Positions 33,586-43,613 of a stretch of DNA of 64,000 nt are shown here, piece by piece. Each line of letters begins with the position of its first letter. Position 1 is the stretch's first letter. Source of the stretch: Stagonosporopsis chrysanthemi (Eukaryota; Ascomycota; Dothideomycetes; Pleosporales; Didymellaceae); NCBI GenBank assembly GCA_022560025.1, contig JAFISE010000006.1, forward strand, positions 248,001 through 312,000, in the 5' to 3' direction. The position numbers and the translations under genes were made by a program. Below the pieces are notes generated by a model. The model worked only from the letters and a program-made list of their open reading frames with translations. It made no database searches and had not been told where the DNA came from.

Positions 33586-34224
33586 ATGGCTTCAAACCAG
33601 GAATCTGTCGATGTCCCGAGGCCCCGCAAGCAAGTGACGTTCGGCCTGATCGTGTTGGCCATCTTTATGCCGTGGTTTGCTCTCTATCTCGACGGATCCT
33701 CCTGGCCAACAATTGGAATCAACTTCGCAATCTGGCTTCTCTTGCCTGTCCCTGGTATGGTCGTCGCATTCATACACGCCCTCATCTGCTTGTGCCGTTC
33801 GAGCGAACATCGCAAGTACTCCAACCCTGCACGCCGTCGCCTCCGGTACAATAATAAACATAGCGCCGACACCCAGATTCATGCGGAGAAGAAGATCGTG
33901 GATTCCGAACCAGAGGCAGAGCCTGCGTCAGCGCCAGTCCAACGAGCAGTCACCGAGCCTGCGCCTGCCCCAGTAGACAGGGCTCTTACAGCGCCTCCAG
34001 CTGCGAAGTCATCGGCCACTTCGTCAGCAATCTCGGTCACCGAACCACCACCTGCCCCGCTCGAAAAAACACCCACCGAACCTCCCGCTGCTAAGTCATC
34101 AGTCACCTCATTATCAACCTCAGCGTCGTCAAACGCTGAAAAAGAGGATCCACCCGTCGATGACCCTCCACCAAGGACTGCGACCGCAAAAAAGGACGGC
34201 CCCGTCATGGATACTGGAGCTTGA
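33586..34224 (+). CDS. Pmp3/UPF0057-type membrane protein with long C-terminal tail
   Basis: A single exon of 212 residues. After a short polar start, two hydrophobic segments (VTFGLIVLAIFMPWFALYLDG and IGINFAIWLLLPVPGMVVAFIHALICL) match the two-helix Pmp3/RCI2 stress-peptide pattern, with the proline-containing second helix ending in a HAL..C motif. Classical Pmp3 is about 55 residues; here 145 residues follow, rich in Pro/Ala/Ser/Glu with imperfect repeats of the form EPAPAPVDRALTAPPAAKSSATS. Plasma-membrane location and a role in membrane potential or salt response are family knowledge; the tail's role is unknown. The TGA is only 93 bp before the next gene's ATG and in the same frame. Confidence 0.82.
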   Translation: MASNQESVDVPRPRKQVTFGLIVLAIFMPWFALYLDGSSWPTIGINFAIWLLLPVPGMVVAFIHALICLCRSSEHRKYSNPARRRLRYNNKHSADTQIHAEKKIVDSEPEAEPASAPVQRAVTEPAPAPVDRALTAPPAAKSSATSSAISVTEPPPAPLEKTPTEPPAAKSSVTSLSTSASSNAEKEDPPVDDPPPRTATAKKDGPVMDTGA

Positions 34225-34317
34225 AGTGACATTTTGTTGCTCGCGCTCGTGGTATGGCGGTTGGCGTTTTATATGATCTGGAGCGGCGCTAACGTTTGAT
34301 TCATGCAGGCACCCATC

Positions 34318-36245
34318 ATGTGGAAACGATTTCAGGGCCACGGGCGGGAGAAGGAGAAGCCTACACAGATAGGCCACCCTGTGCTTCTTGAAACAACCTA
34401 CGACGAAGCGCAGCTCATGCGAAATCCTAATGTCGCCGATTTAAATTATCGACTCAATGCACCCTTAACAAAGCACCAGTAAGTTGCAAGAACTCATATG
34501 CTTCACGTCCCATAATCTTTGCTGATATTGTCTTCAGTCATTCCGCTTCACAGGATTCCAGGGTTTCCAACATTCCTACTGTCTCTTCGGTATACTCGCG
34601 ACCTTCGAACGATTTGTCATATTATTACGACCCCGCTGCCATCTCACCATCCACATACGAAGACATCTCTCCACCCGACTCACCGGAACCTGAGCAGCAA
34701 CAGGCCTCCGATCTGCCTCGAAGATTTCGCTCAATGCGCGACGTGTCACCAATGGACAAGAACCGGATTCCCAGCACCAACGTACCCGTGCTGCGCAAGG
34801 CGCCAGCTGTCATACAAACAGGCGAAGTCAAACCCACGTCGCAAAAGTTCTGGGGAGGCAAACTTGCTCCCAACAGCAAAGTGAAATGGGATGCGTACTC
34901 TGGTGAACCAACCTCGAGTAATGCTGGTCGAGCGGGCTCGGTCAATCCCCTCGCGTTCGCGAAAGAGAGTTTGCGACCAATGGGCTACCAGGTGTCGGTA
35001 TCTGGACCAGACAGTAAGAAGAAGAACACCACCTTCGCAGATCGCGTCCCACGATTCGGTACGAAGCAGCCATCAACCGAGACTACGCAAGTTCCCGAAC
35101 CCTGGAGTCGCGCGACGGGCCGCGCAGAGATCACGGGACCCCCTAAGGACGAGCCCACACACCAGCCGCTGCAGTTTGCGCGGAAGCCATCTACTCGAAA
35201 AGTCGAAGGGCTTGGTCTTGACATGTCAAACATAGTTGCGACAAGTGCCAATCGCAGTGCGGCGGCAGCTGACGCTCGCTCTGTCGCAAGCACCAACACA
35301 TTCGACACGCACAACGAACCCATCAGACCCGTCGCTCCCCTCAGAGTTGGCAGGAAATCACCATCATATGGTTTGACTTCGCCGACCAGTCCTACAAACC
35401 ATGGTCTTGGGATTTCAAACCCACACTCATATCCTAGCCCTGTAACCCCCACCAACGAGAATCCATCACCAACTCCGTTTGCTACTGATGACAACCGAAA
35501 TGATGTTTCTGATACGGAGTCGTGGGAGCGGAGTATAACGCCGAAACAGAGCGCAATCTGGAACAAGCCAATCGAGCAAACACCAGAGCAGGATAAAGGA
35601 GTTACAGACAGCCGTTTCTCATGGACAACCTACAACACCACAACAACTTACCAGCACTCTCCCCCGCCATCTCCACCACAACCAATGCCATCTTTGGATA
35701 ATGTCACAAGAGCGCGGGTTGCGACAGATTCGTCGGTTTTGAATCGCCGTCGCCCAATCCCTCAGTCGGACAAGATTCCAGACACACCACCTGTACGCAA
35801 GCCGGTACCCGCTGCCAGGTCCCCGGTTGGCGCGAAGACTCGTACAGCGGTTCTCCCGACGCCAACTTTGCTCCGTCAGAACTCTACCTTCTCCACATCA
35901 ACCACTGGCACCCGGAAAGCGTTGCCACAGCCTCCGACCACACAAGCCGCGACTGACCATATCTCACTCCTCGAGTCCCAGATCGAGGATCTGCGCGTAC
36001 GTCGTTCAAATGTCTACAAAGTGCTTAACGACATCAACTCAGCTGCGCCCTCAAATCCTATGTTGACCGACTTCAAGACCGCACGGATGATGGAGCAAAA
36101 GAAGAAGGCGCTCGAGGCTGAGCTGGCGGAAATCAAGATCGAAGAGCACGACTTTGGCCTGAAATTGCATCGCGCTATGCGGAAGAGGGAGAGGGATGAC
36201 CCCCATTCTGGTTCTGCGTTGTGGATTCGAAGGGTGACGGGATGA
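34318..36245 (+). CDS. Disordered protein with C-terminal coiled coil, unknown function
   Basis: Two exons (34318..34478, 34538..36245) give 622 residues; the GTAAGT donor and CTGAT...TTCAG acceptor are good. The N-terminus (MWKRFQGHGREKEKPTQIGHP) has a LETTYDEAQLMRNPNVADLN stretch. The middle is long, Ser/Pro/Thr-rich and probably disordered with many SP/TP sites. The last 90 residues form a heptad-rich coil (ISLLESQIEDLRVRRSNVYK, MEQKKKALEAELAEIKIEEH). I do not recognise a family. A clear acceptor (CTAAC...GCAG ending at 34308) just upstream suggests a 5'-UTR intron or an upstream exon. Confidence 0.78.
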
Positions 36246-37535
36246 GCAATCACAGCTGGATCAAGTTGGCTCCGAAGCAGGATAATGTGGATTTGGCTCT
36301 TTGTTTGCATAGCGTTGGTGTTTTCGCGTCTCTGGACCCTTCTAAGTTCACGGTTCTTCTTTTTCGCAGCTTTCTGCATGGAGCTTCATTGAGCGCTCAT
36401 TGCGATATACCCTGATGCCCATTAGGCAGACACAATTCTAGTCACCATTCATACACGAAAGTATGATCTTGCGTTTCTTCGAGTGCGTGACTATGTCCAG
36501 TGCCTGTTCTGTCTTTCACGAGTGTGTATTGAACATAACAATGCAAGGCTGAGGGTTTAACACATGTATGGCCAGCTTCGTCTGAATACGGTTAAGCACC
36601 GAGGCACAGTCGGGCAGTTTGCCTGGTGCAAGGCTGCAAGACAACAGTCAGCCTGATCCGGAGTAGTTCACAGCACAGGCATACAGGCCAACGCCTCACA
36701 ACCAACGCATGCCACGTCAAACCTTTACGATAAAGGCATTTGAAGATGCAAGGGTGAGACAGGTTGGCTCGTCCTGCTATAGTCCTCGTATCGTCTGGCG
36801 ATCAGCGGAGTGTATGCCTGCAGTTCTGCATACCCGAGCTCGTCTACAATGGATATCTTGTAACATGTACCGAGAAGAGCTTTCAATGGGACAGCACAGA
36901 ATCAACATGAAAGTGGAGTTTATTCAAGAGAGACACTGCTGATCGTGTGCATAATGTCACGGGTCTACAGTTTTTGCGTTCCACGTTCATCCGCAAACCC
37001 ACAAGGCCGGAATCCAACATCAGATATGATGAAGATCTTCCCAGAATAGTAAAGCGCGGAGGCATACTATGCAGGATTACACCACAGCCTTCCAACCCAT
37101 GTCTGCCTCGTTATCAATTTGCAGAACCATGTCATTAGCTAATTTGACTGGTCTTGGACGACCTTATTTTGCTTGCAGTATGCCTCCTTCTCAGCCCTGA
37201 CTATATGAAGTCTCGATCGCTCGAGTTGTCGGTATTTGAGACTTGATTTATTCGAGACAACACCTCGTGTCTGGTATAGACTCTGTTGATCCATCCCAGC
37301 CTTGTCCTCAACAGGGGCGGCGACCTGACCTTCGCCGTTTCCGAACCATATTCCTCTGCCCCAAAAGCACGCTTACGTCTATAATCATTGCAACTGTACT
37401 CAATTTCTTGTCACCCCCTTCGACGACGGTACTGAGCGTTACTTCGAACACGCCCCGCGATCATGTCGCCCTACATGGGAGCATTCGCCTATACCCACTT
37501 CGACCTCACTTGTCACTGGAGATGCATCCGCAAGG
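36246..37535. other. Intergenic, possible upstream part of the zinc-finger gene
   Basis: No convincing gene up to about 37.3 kb. From 37329 to the zinc-finger exon the finger's frame stays open without ATG (including a YFEHAPRSCRPTWEHSP stretch), so coding sequence may extend upstream through an unrecognised intron. Confidence 0.5.
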
Positions 37536-37875
37536 ATGCATGCTTGCTTCCTTTGCAAGCGAACTTATAGAAGAAAGTGTGATCTGACGTGAGTGTTCAC
37601 CTGGGTATCAGGTCTTCTCTAACGGCACTGATTTTACTTCCAGTTCTCACCTCTACCGCAGGCATGAAAGGCGTTACAGCTGCAATCAACCTGGTTGCAA
37701 CAAGACTTTCGGCTTACGTGCTGACCTGCATCGTCACGAAGCAGTGCACCGACTAATGCAACGGGAGCACAGCTGTAATTTTCCTGGCTGCGACAAGTCT
37801 TTTACGAGGAATGATAACCTGCTTAAACATCAGAAGAAGCACAATATTCCAGGCAATTCTATGCTTTCCATCTGA
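37536..37875 (+). CDS. C2H2 zinc-finger protein (5' end uncertain)
   Basis: Two exons (37536..37588, 37644..37875) give at least 94 residues. Three C2H2 fingers follow one another: CFLCKRTYRR..LTSHLYRRH, which is split by the intron, CNQPGCNKTFGLRADLHRHEAVH and CNFPGCDKSFTRNDNLLKHQKKH. The second and third have the C-x4-C spacing common in fungal DNA-binding fingers. The tail is short (NIPGNSMLSI). The start given is the nearest in-frame ATG, only three codons before the first Cys, so the true start may be upstream: the frame is open for another 200 bp. Likely a small transcription factor or the DNA-binding end of a longer one. Confidence 0.65.
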
Positions 37876-38393
37876 TAACATCCATCACCTCGATGACAGA
37901 CCAGGGAATCTCGGTGGACAATAAACCATAGATAAAACCTCGTTACGCACGCAAGTTGAAATGAAGAGATATTCAAACCCAAGAACCTCTGTCTTCTCTC
38001 CTACTTTTGATGCAGATCAACACATCGACTTCAAACCGTGCTGGTCATCTGTTCCACAAAACTGGCATTTGGCCTGAATCTGCAAATCCTCAAAGATCCT
38101 GGTTGTGTACTATTGGCTCATGAGATGCAGAGCCTGTAGCGACGAGTACTAAGCGTTAGATTGTAGCATCGTTGTTTGTGTAAGCGCCATGTATCGTGCG
38201 GTTCCAAGAGGACGGCGATATGAGATCACTTTCTTGCTTACAGGTCCATCTAACCACCATTTCATCACTATTGCTCGTGTCACCCGTGCAGCATTTCCAG
38301 CTCTTTCTTGGCAAATAGCAGGCAAAGCAAGGAAGTCATACAATCTTGGGGGAGGAGCTCATTCATTGATTGTGGCTCTAACGCTACTAGTTT
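37876..38393. other. Convergent intergenic spacer
   Basis: 518 bp between convergent stops, presumably 3' UTRs. Nothing further seen. Confidence 0.5.
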
Positions 38394-39257
38394 CTACAAG
38401 CACTTTCCAGTGATGCTCGCTGTGCTGTTCTTGACATAGCTGCTGAGGAAGCCGCCACCAGCACACTGCAGACCCTTGACGAACGACTTCGCAACAACAT
38501 CAGCACCAATCGGCAGGGTGTGAGTGTGGTCGCCAGCGACAAAGTAGGCATCAGTCTTCGCCTTGCCGAGTGTCTTCCATGCATCGGCGGCGTAAGCGCC
38601 GTGGTCGACGTAAAAGGCGTTGGAGCCGAGGGTTTCGGCAACGCTCTTGCTGTAGTCGACGAAGCGGCTACCGCTGTAGGTGAATGTACCGGACTCCCAG
38701 GGGTTGTTGGGTGTCGGGCTGCTGATAATGACCTTTGCGCCCTTTGCGATGAGGGCCTTGCCGGCCTGGATCAGGTAGAAAGGGTAGGTGTACACGGTTG
38801 TTGCTGCGCCGTTGTATGTTGACTGGCATGTCTCGGTGCCCTTGCCGGGGCACACCGAGCGGCCGTTATCAGTGGGATTCAGGGAACCGCCGTCGTTGTG
38901 GCCGAATTCAATGATGACAATATCGTTGGCCTTCACGGTGTTGACAATTTCGGTGAAGCGCCCCTCAACGGTGTAGGAGCGAGAGCTGCGTCCACCGATG
39001 GCCTTGTTGACAACGGTTGTAGTCAACGAGTATGGGAGGTATGGTCCCCAACCTTTTCAACGTTAGAGACATGTATTTCGAATTGTGACAATGGAAATTT
39101 TACCCTGAAGAGTACCGGCACCGCCCCGGGCTGTCGCCATTGTCGAGTCTCCAGCAAGGTAGACTGTTGGTGCGCGCTTCTCGATGCTGCCACTGGGCGC
39201 AGCGAAGGCGGTGGACGCCAGCGCGATGAGAGAAACAACGGATGAGGAGCCCAGCAT
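38394..39257 (-). CDS. Secreted rhamnogalacturonan acetylesterase (CE12, GDSL type)
   Basis: Two exons, complement(38394..39052, 39104..39257), give 270 residues, joined as GAGTLQ/GWGPYLPY. The N-terminus MLGSSSVVSLIALASTAFA is a signal peptide, followed by a likely KEX2 site (EKR). All SGNH blocks are present: YLAGDSTMA (catalytic Ser), NKAIGGRSSRSY (Gly), IIEFGHNDGG (Asn) and VAGDHTHTLPIGA (Asp and His). The enzyme removes acetyl groups from the rhamnogalacturonan I backbone of pectin outside the cell, opening it to lyases. A GCGGGG CreA-type site 190 bp upstream fits carbon catabolite repression. An upstream ATG (39296) would spoil the signal peptide and is less likely. Confidence 0.93.
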
Positions 39258-40555
39258 GGTGGTGATTTCAAGGTTGTGTGTGTGAAATATCTTCAAGGAG
39301 CCAACGCTCGCCTTTTATCAACCAAGCTCCCTCGTGGTCATCTCCGCTGGACGAAGGGAAAGCTTGGACAGTTACATAGATCTTCCGCGAACTACATAGT
39401 GGCGACGATCAGTGTGGCACCTAGCACTTCCTCAAATTATATTACCTGCGGGGAATTGCCGTAGTGAGGTGTCACGTCACTCTCAACTTAGCTGCATGTC
39501 CGCAGTAGCTTCGTGAAGTTGATTGACTTGGCAGAGGTACCGGGGTATTGGAAGCCGAACAAGGTACAACCGACGGCGCTTTCGGCTGAAACATTTCTCT
39601 ACTGCGCATTCGCTCGAGCGGATACTTACACGGCTTGTCTATGTGAAGTAAGGTGAGGTCCTGAAATGTCGACCCGCAAATGATGGAATCTGCGCCGCAT
39701 TCTGGAACCGCCGGTGCAATCTAGGCCGAGCTGATGTCGAGCTTCCCCAGACGCCACCAATCTCCGGCCGCCCCTGCACCGCCTCTTTACACTCCTGATG
39801 AAACTGTTCTCATGTCCCCAAAGGACCCGTGAGTACACTTACTACCTCGAAAAAGCTCTCGCCAAGCGCCACGACTTTGACACGAGCTATGGCGTGCCGG
39901 CCATCTACTCGACAACGGCGTCTAGAAGCTGTCAACGAATAGACCGAGTCAGGGCATACTTCTTGCCAACACCCCGAGAGCGATACCGCAACTTCTGTAG
40001 GACTCCACAATGCTACGTCCCGGCGTTATGAGCCTCGGTTGCTGTGGTCGCTCGCCGTCATCGAAATCCTCTTAAAGAATTAGATGCGCTCATCGATCTG
40101 AGCAGGATTCACGTTTCCCGGTCCGCGGTCGATAGCATTGCCGTAAGAGGCACAATGCGAGAGTTCAAGTGTCCACTTGAGTCTGCGGTAGTTGTGTTAA
40201 GGGGGAACGCTCCCGGCCGCTTGCCGGAAGGCCCACACTCCGCACTCCACACGCTAATGAGCTAGCTAGTGGCAGTCACTTCGACGCCCAGCCTCCTGAC
40301 CTTGCACAGACACAAACAATGTCTCTTGGTAGATTAGTCGTTCTAATCATGGTGCTCTTGCTGTATGTAATGTTTACGAGGTAGCATATCCTCGGAGGAC
40401 CTATCGCTCGACGACGTGGGGTTCTGGCTGAACCAAAAGTCTGTATGAAATTTGATTTCGACTACTACATCGATTAAGATACGACAGAGCCGTTCCACGA
40501 ACCACGAAATATTAGCTGTGTCAAAGACATCCGGAGTGACTGCCGGGACGTGCTG
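39258..40555. other. Intergenic, promoter of the acetylesterase
   Basis: 1298 bp with no convincing gene. A GCGGGG (CreA consensus SYGGRG) is at 39448-39453. The part from 39.6 to 40.5 kb has short frames only. Confidence 0.5.
39448..39453 (+). promoter_or_regulatory. CreA-type site upstream of the CE12 gene
   Basis: GCGGGG fits SYGGRG, the binding core of the carbon catabolite repressor CreA. One six-base match is weak evidence; it is listed because the gene class is usually glucose-repressed. Confidence 0.25.
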
Positions 40556-41356
40556 TCAGCGAGTCGAATCCGCGCCAATGCGTCTCATATCCAATCCCAG
40601 TTCAGTCGCAATGTTCCTGAGGTCCTCAATCTGCTTTCTGGTGAACTCCCTATCCTCGGCAAATGTGTGCCAAGTCCGGTCGTTCTCTGCTTCCCAGTAC
40701 TTGCTTGCGCGCTCTTGCTCAGCTACAAGACATCTGTGTATCTCTCCCCAACGTCTCATGGCGTCCTTGAGGTCTCGCGCTGCGGCGTTGTTTCCAGATT
40801 CGTTCACCATGTCCACAAGGTTGTTTAGGCACTGTTTTAGGTCGATAGACTTCTGTTGGGCAACTCCCAGACTGGAAACAGTTTCTGCGTTCGCTGCCGA
40901 ATCTTCTGCTATAGCGTTCGCCCTGCACTTGATGTGGACATGCGTGTCGTTGTTCTGGGCAATGGCAGAGTTGATCATTTTGGCGAGCGCTTTCTTGCGT
41001 TTGTTTGAGAGTCCCGCAGGTGCTGCCTGAGACAGGTTAGTCGTATGGACTCGAGCGACCTCAAAACAGCAACATACGTTCTGGGCGTGAGCATTGAGTC
41101 GCCGAGCCTCGAGTTCGTTCCTCAGGACTGTTCGCTCTTCTTGCAGAGCCTTGATCTCCGCGAGGAGATCTGACTGGTCGAGACGGTCACCACCTCGCAA
41201 TCTCTCCTCTAGCTCGCTGATTGCGTCAGAGCGTCTGTACCTCATGTCTTGCATGCCATCGAGGATTCTGTGCAGTCCGGTTCGAAGCTCGTCCAAGAAC
41301 ACCCCGTCGGAAGTGTCACCGTGCTTAAGGCCTTCTATAAGAGCGATGATCGACAT
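40556..41356 (-). CDS. Coiled-coil protein, unknown function
   Basis: Two exons, complement(40556..41026, 41078..41356), give 249 residues joined as NAHAQN/AAPAGL. The 51-nt intron has textbook signals (GTATGT, CTAAC, CTCAG) yet is a multiple of three without a stop, so retention gives a 266-residue form. The product is largely helical: ISELEERLRGGDRLDQSDLL, IKALQEERTVLRNELEARR, then a basic GLSNKRKKALAKM patch and two more charged helices ending AEDREFTRKQIEDLRNIATEL. No catalytic or membrane signature. I do not recognise a family. Confidence 0.7.
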   Translation of the reverse strand: MSIIALIEGLKHGDTSDGVFLDELRTGLHRILDGMQDMRYRRSDAISELEERLRGGDRLDQSDLLAEIKALQEERTVLRNELEARRLNAHAQNVCCCFEVARVHTTNLSQAAPAGLSNKRKKALAKMINSAIAQNNDTHVHIKCRANAIAEDSAANAETVSSLGVAQQKSIDLKQCLNNLVDMVNESGNNAAARDLKDAMRRWGEIHRCLVAEQERASKYWEAENDRTWHTFAEDREFTRKQIEDLRNIATELGLDMRRIGADSTR

Positions 41357-41539
41357 GCTGAGCTATGCGCTTGACAACAGAGAAACGTGTTGCCTAGGTA
41401 AAAGAAGGTAAAGGTCAGGGTACTGCCTGTGGTAGAAATTCGTGGCAGAAGGCGTTTGCGCTGAGTACACAAGCGAGCCTCTCTTCACCGTGAATCTTAA
41501 CATCTGCCCAGCCCACAACAAATCGCGATTACACGATCT

Positions 41540-43149
41540 CTATTCATCCTCATCAGAGTCATCGAAGGGCCAGTGCCGCTCTGACATCTCCCTCAACCAC
41601 GGTTCAGCATCCGCAGAAGCGAGCGCCTGCTCACGTATCTCAGCTGCTTTACTCTTGGCGCTGTCAAATCGTTCGTGAAGGGTCCAGCCGTCAGATGCCA
41701 CACCAAGGTGGTCGTTAATCCGCTCCATGTCACCATCTGCATCGCGATACGAGTCGTCCAAAGCGTCAATACGCTCTGCTTCTTCTCGTGAGAAGGACAA
41801 AGGACAAGCAGGCACAGAACCATTGTGGTCAGGCAAAGCAATTTGGTCCCAATTCTGTGCAAGCTGGACAAGGTCGTACTGAAGAGGTGTATTGAGCCCC
41901 TCCCATGGTTCGCCCGCATGATCAAAAGTTCGACGTCTAAGCAGATCCGTCTCTTGTTGAAGCGCACTCCAGTGTCGCTGGTTCAGTCGCTGGGTAAAGC
42001 CCAGGTAGAAGAAATGCACGTGTCTGCGACGGAATTCTTCTTCAACTTGCGCTCTCTCAATGTCGTCCAGAGAATCAAGATCGTCTGGAAGTCGTGGTGG
42101 CGCAAATGATCTTGACTCCGCATCGCCGTAGTTTTGGAAAGAGTTTGGTATGCCGGCAGCAAGAAATGTCGGAAGAGCAACAGCATGCTGCCAGTCAATC
42201 AAACCAGTAACCCGGTGGTCTTCAGATATGAAGATGTTGTTGGGCTGGACATCAGGATGGCGAAGTACAGGAAGATTGAGTTCTGGATCCGTCGGTATGA
42301 GATATTGAGTCGCCTGCAGGTACTTTGCTAGAGTCGCTGCGTGGATCATAGGACCTTGCTTCTCATATTGAAAAGCTTCTCTATGTTGTCGATGGAATGG
42401 ATATCGAGGCCGGCCATACCTGCGTATCCAGGCTATCTCTTTCTCAGCAGGAGTCCGGAGGGCACGAAGAGTGTTTAAGTCTGGACAGGTAAGTGCTGCG
42501 TATACAACAATCGTAGTTGATACTTACGTGGTCCTCGATCTAGCTCAAGATCCTCTCGCTTACCAAACCACCAACGGAGCCCGGTGTATGGACCAATACA
42601 GAACTGACCGTCTGTTTCAGATATGTCAATCCTGTAAGTATTGGGGTCAAGATCATGATTGTAGTATATGCTCCCACTAGCAAGTAGTTGGATGTTGAAA
42701 AGTTTGGTCTCAAGCTTGACAATATCGTGCAAGACCTGGAGTCGCTGTTCTTCAGAGAGGTCGAACCAAGCATCTCCAATTGGCTTTCCGGGCAGCTTCT
42801 CCATCAAGATGTATTCTGAGCCCACCGGATTTTCACCGACGGCATATGCAAATATTCGCGGCGTTGGAATGCCATGTGTGCGGGCAAAGTCCATTGTCAC
42901 AACTTCGCTAGCCACAGCCAGTCGTCGCGGCTTCGTAGAGGGATAGGGTAATCGCGCAAGAACAGACTTCCCATCTTTCATGCCTATTTCGAAGATTCTG
43001 TTGAACCCTCCCTCGGCTAATTTCTTCAGGCTTGTGACGTCAGACTCAGGCTTCCCAACAGATCTTGCAGCGACTTTCTTGAGCTCTTCGACATTAAAAG
43101 GAAGTCGTCTCTCGGCCAGACGTATGTGCTCATTGTATCTGTTGCAAAT
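41540..43149 (-). CDS. Fungal APH-type phosphotransferase, 5' end unresolved
   Basis: Two exons are clear, complement(41540..42480, 42528..42981 and the open frame up to 43149). The protein matches the large fungal aminoglycoside-phosphotransferase-like kinase family: RLPFNVEELKKVAARSVG, LAEGGFNRIFEIGMKDGKSVLARLPYP (nucleotide loop), SEVVTMDFARTHGIPTPRIFAY, YILMEKLPGKPIGDAWF, then the catalytic HPDVQPNNIFI and IDWQHAVALP (brackets the metal-binding DFG-like Asp) and IPNSFQNYGD. Catalytic residues are intact. The expected first exon, normally carrying a FRYTSGRW-type lead, is absent: an in-frame TAG stands immediately before 43149 and the first in-frame Met is internal (42981, giving 464 residues). 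Either a distant exon was missed or the gene lost its 5' end. Substrate unknown; not evidence of antibiotic resistance. Confidence 0.75.
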
Positions 43150-43164
43150 CTAGAACAATCGCAG

Positions 43165-43452
43165 ATTCCGAGTGGGCACTCGCCGGATCCTTACATCACA
43201 AAAGCCCAGCCCGACCTCGAGCGCTACGGTGTCCGCTTCGACTACGACGGGGAGGTGATCCAGGATGGGCAGACGTTCTACAAGTACCAGATGCAGCCGA
43301 ATGCAGGCAAAATCCCAGCTTCTATTGAAGAATGGAGGAAAAAGAACGGAGGGACCCATGGGGTTATGACCTCAGTCCTGATCAAGCAGGATGCTACACA
43401 AGAGGAGGTCAATCAAACTCTGGACAACGCTTTCAAGAAGGTGCAATTTTAG
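43165..43452 (+). CDS. Orphan ORF, possibly a gene fragment
   Basis: A 95-codon frame after a good intron-like acceptor (GTATGT at 43122 to CAG at 43164). The residues look protein-like: LERYGVRFDYDGEVIQDGQT, FYKYQMQPNAGKIPASIEEW and a helical end (QDATQEEVNQTLDNAFKKV). No ATG in frame lies upstream: the frame before the putative donor has a TAA about 25 bases upstream. So it is either a truncated gene or one with a missed first exon. It runs head-to-head with the 5'-deficient APH gene, and the two meet within about 20 bp. Family unknown. Confidence 0.45.
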   Translation: MPSGHSPDPYITKAQPDLERYGVRFDYDGEVIQDGQTFYKYQMQPNAGKIPASIEEWRKKNGGTHGVMTSVLIKQDATQEEVNQTLDNAFKKVQF

Positions 43453-43613
43453 ACGTGTGTGGGCACGACGAGAAAAGACAAGGCGTACCGGTGCGAGACT
43501 TTATCGGTCTTCGATCTATGAACATGAATATGCAAATTAGCGAGTAAGCACGCTTTGATATCGAAACAAGTTTTTGAAAAACCCCCCAAGCCTAGACGGG
43601 CATATACTGGGTT

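Noticed and set aside
43150..43359. A minus-strand frame (MGPSVLFPPFF...) that can be spliced with a GTAAGG donor onto the APH kinase as its first exon
   Set aside because: It is the antisense of the more protein-like orphan ORF and does not resemble the family's N-terminus. Kept only as a possible automatic-annotation artefact.
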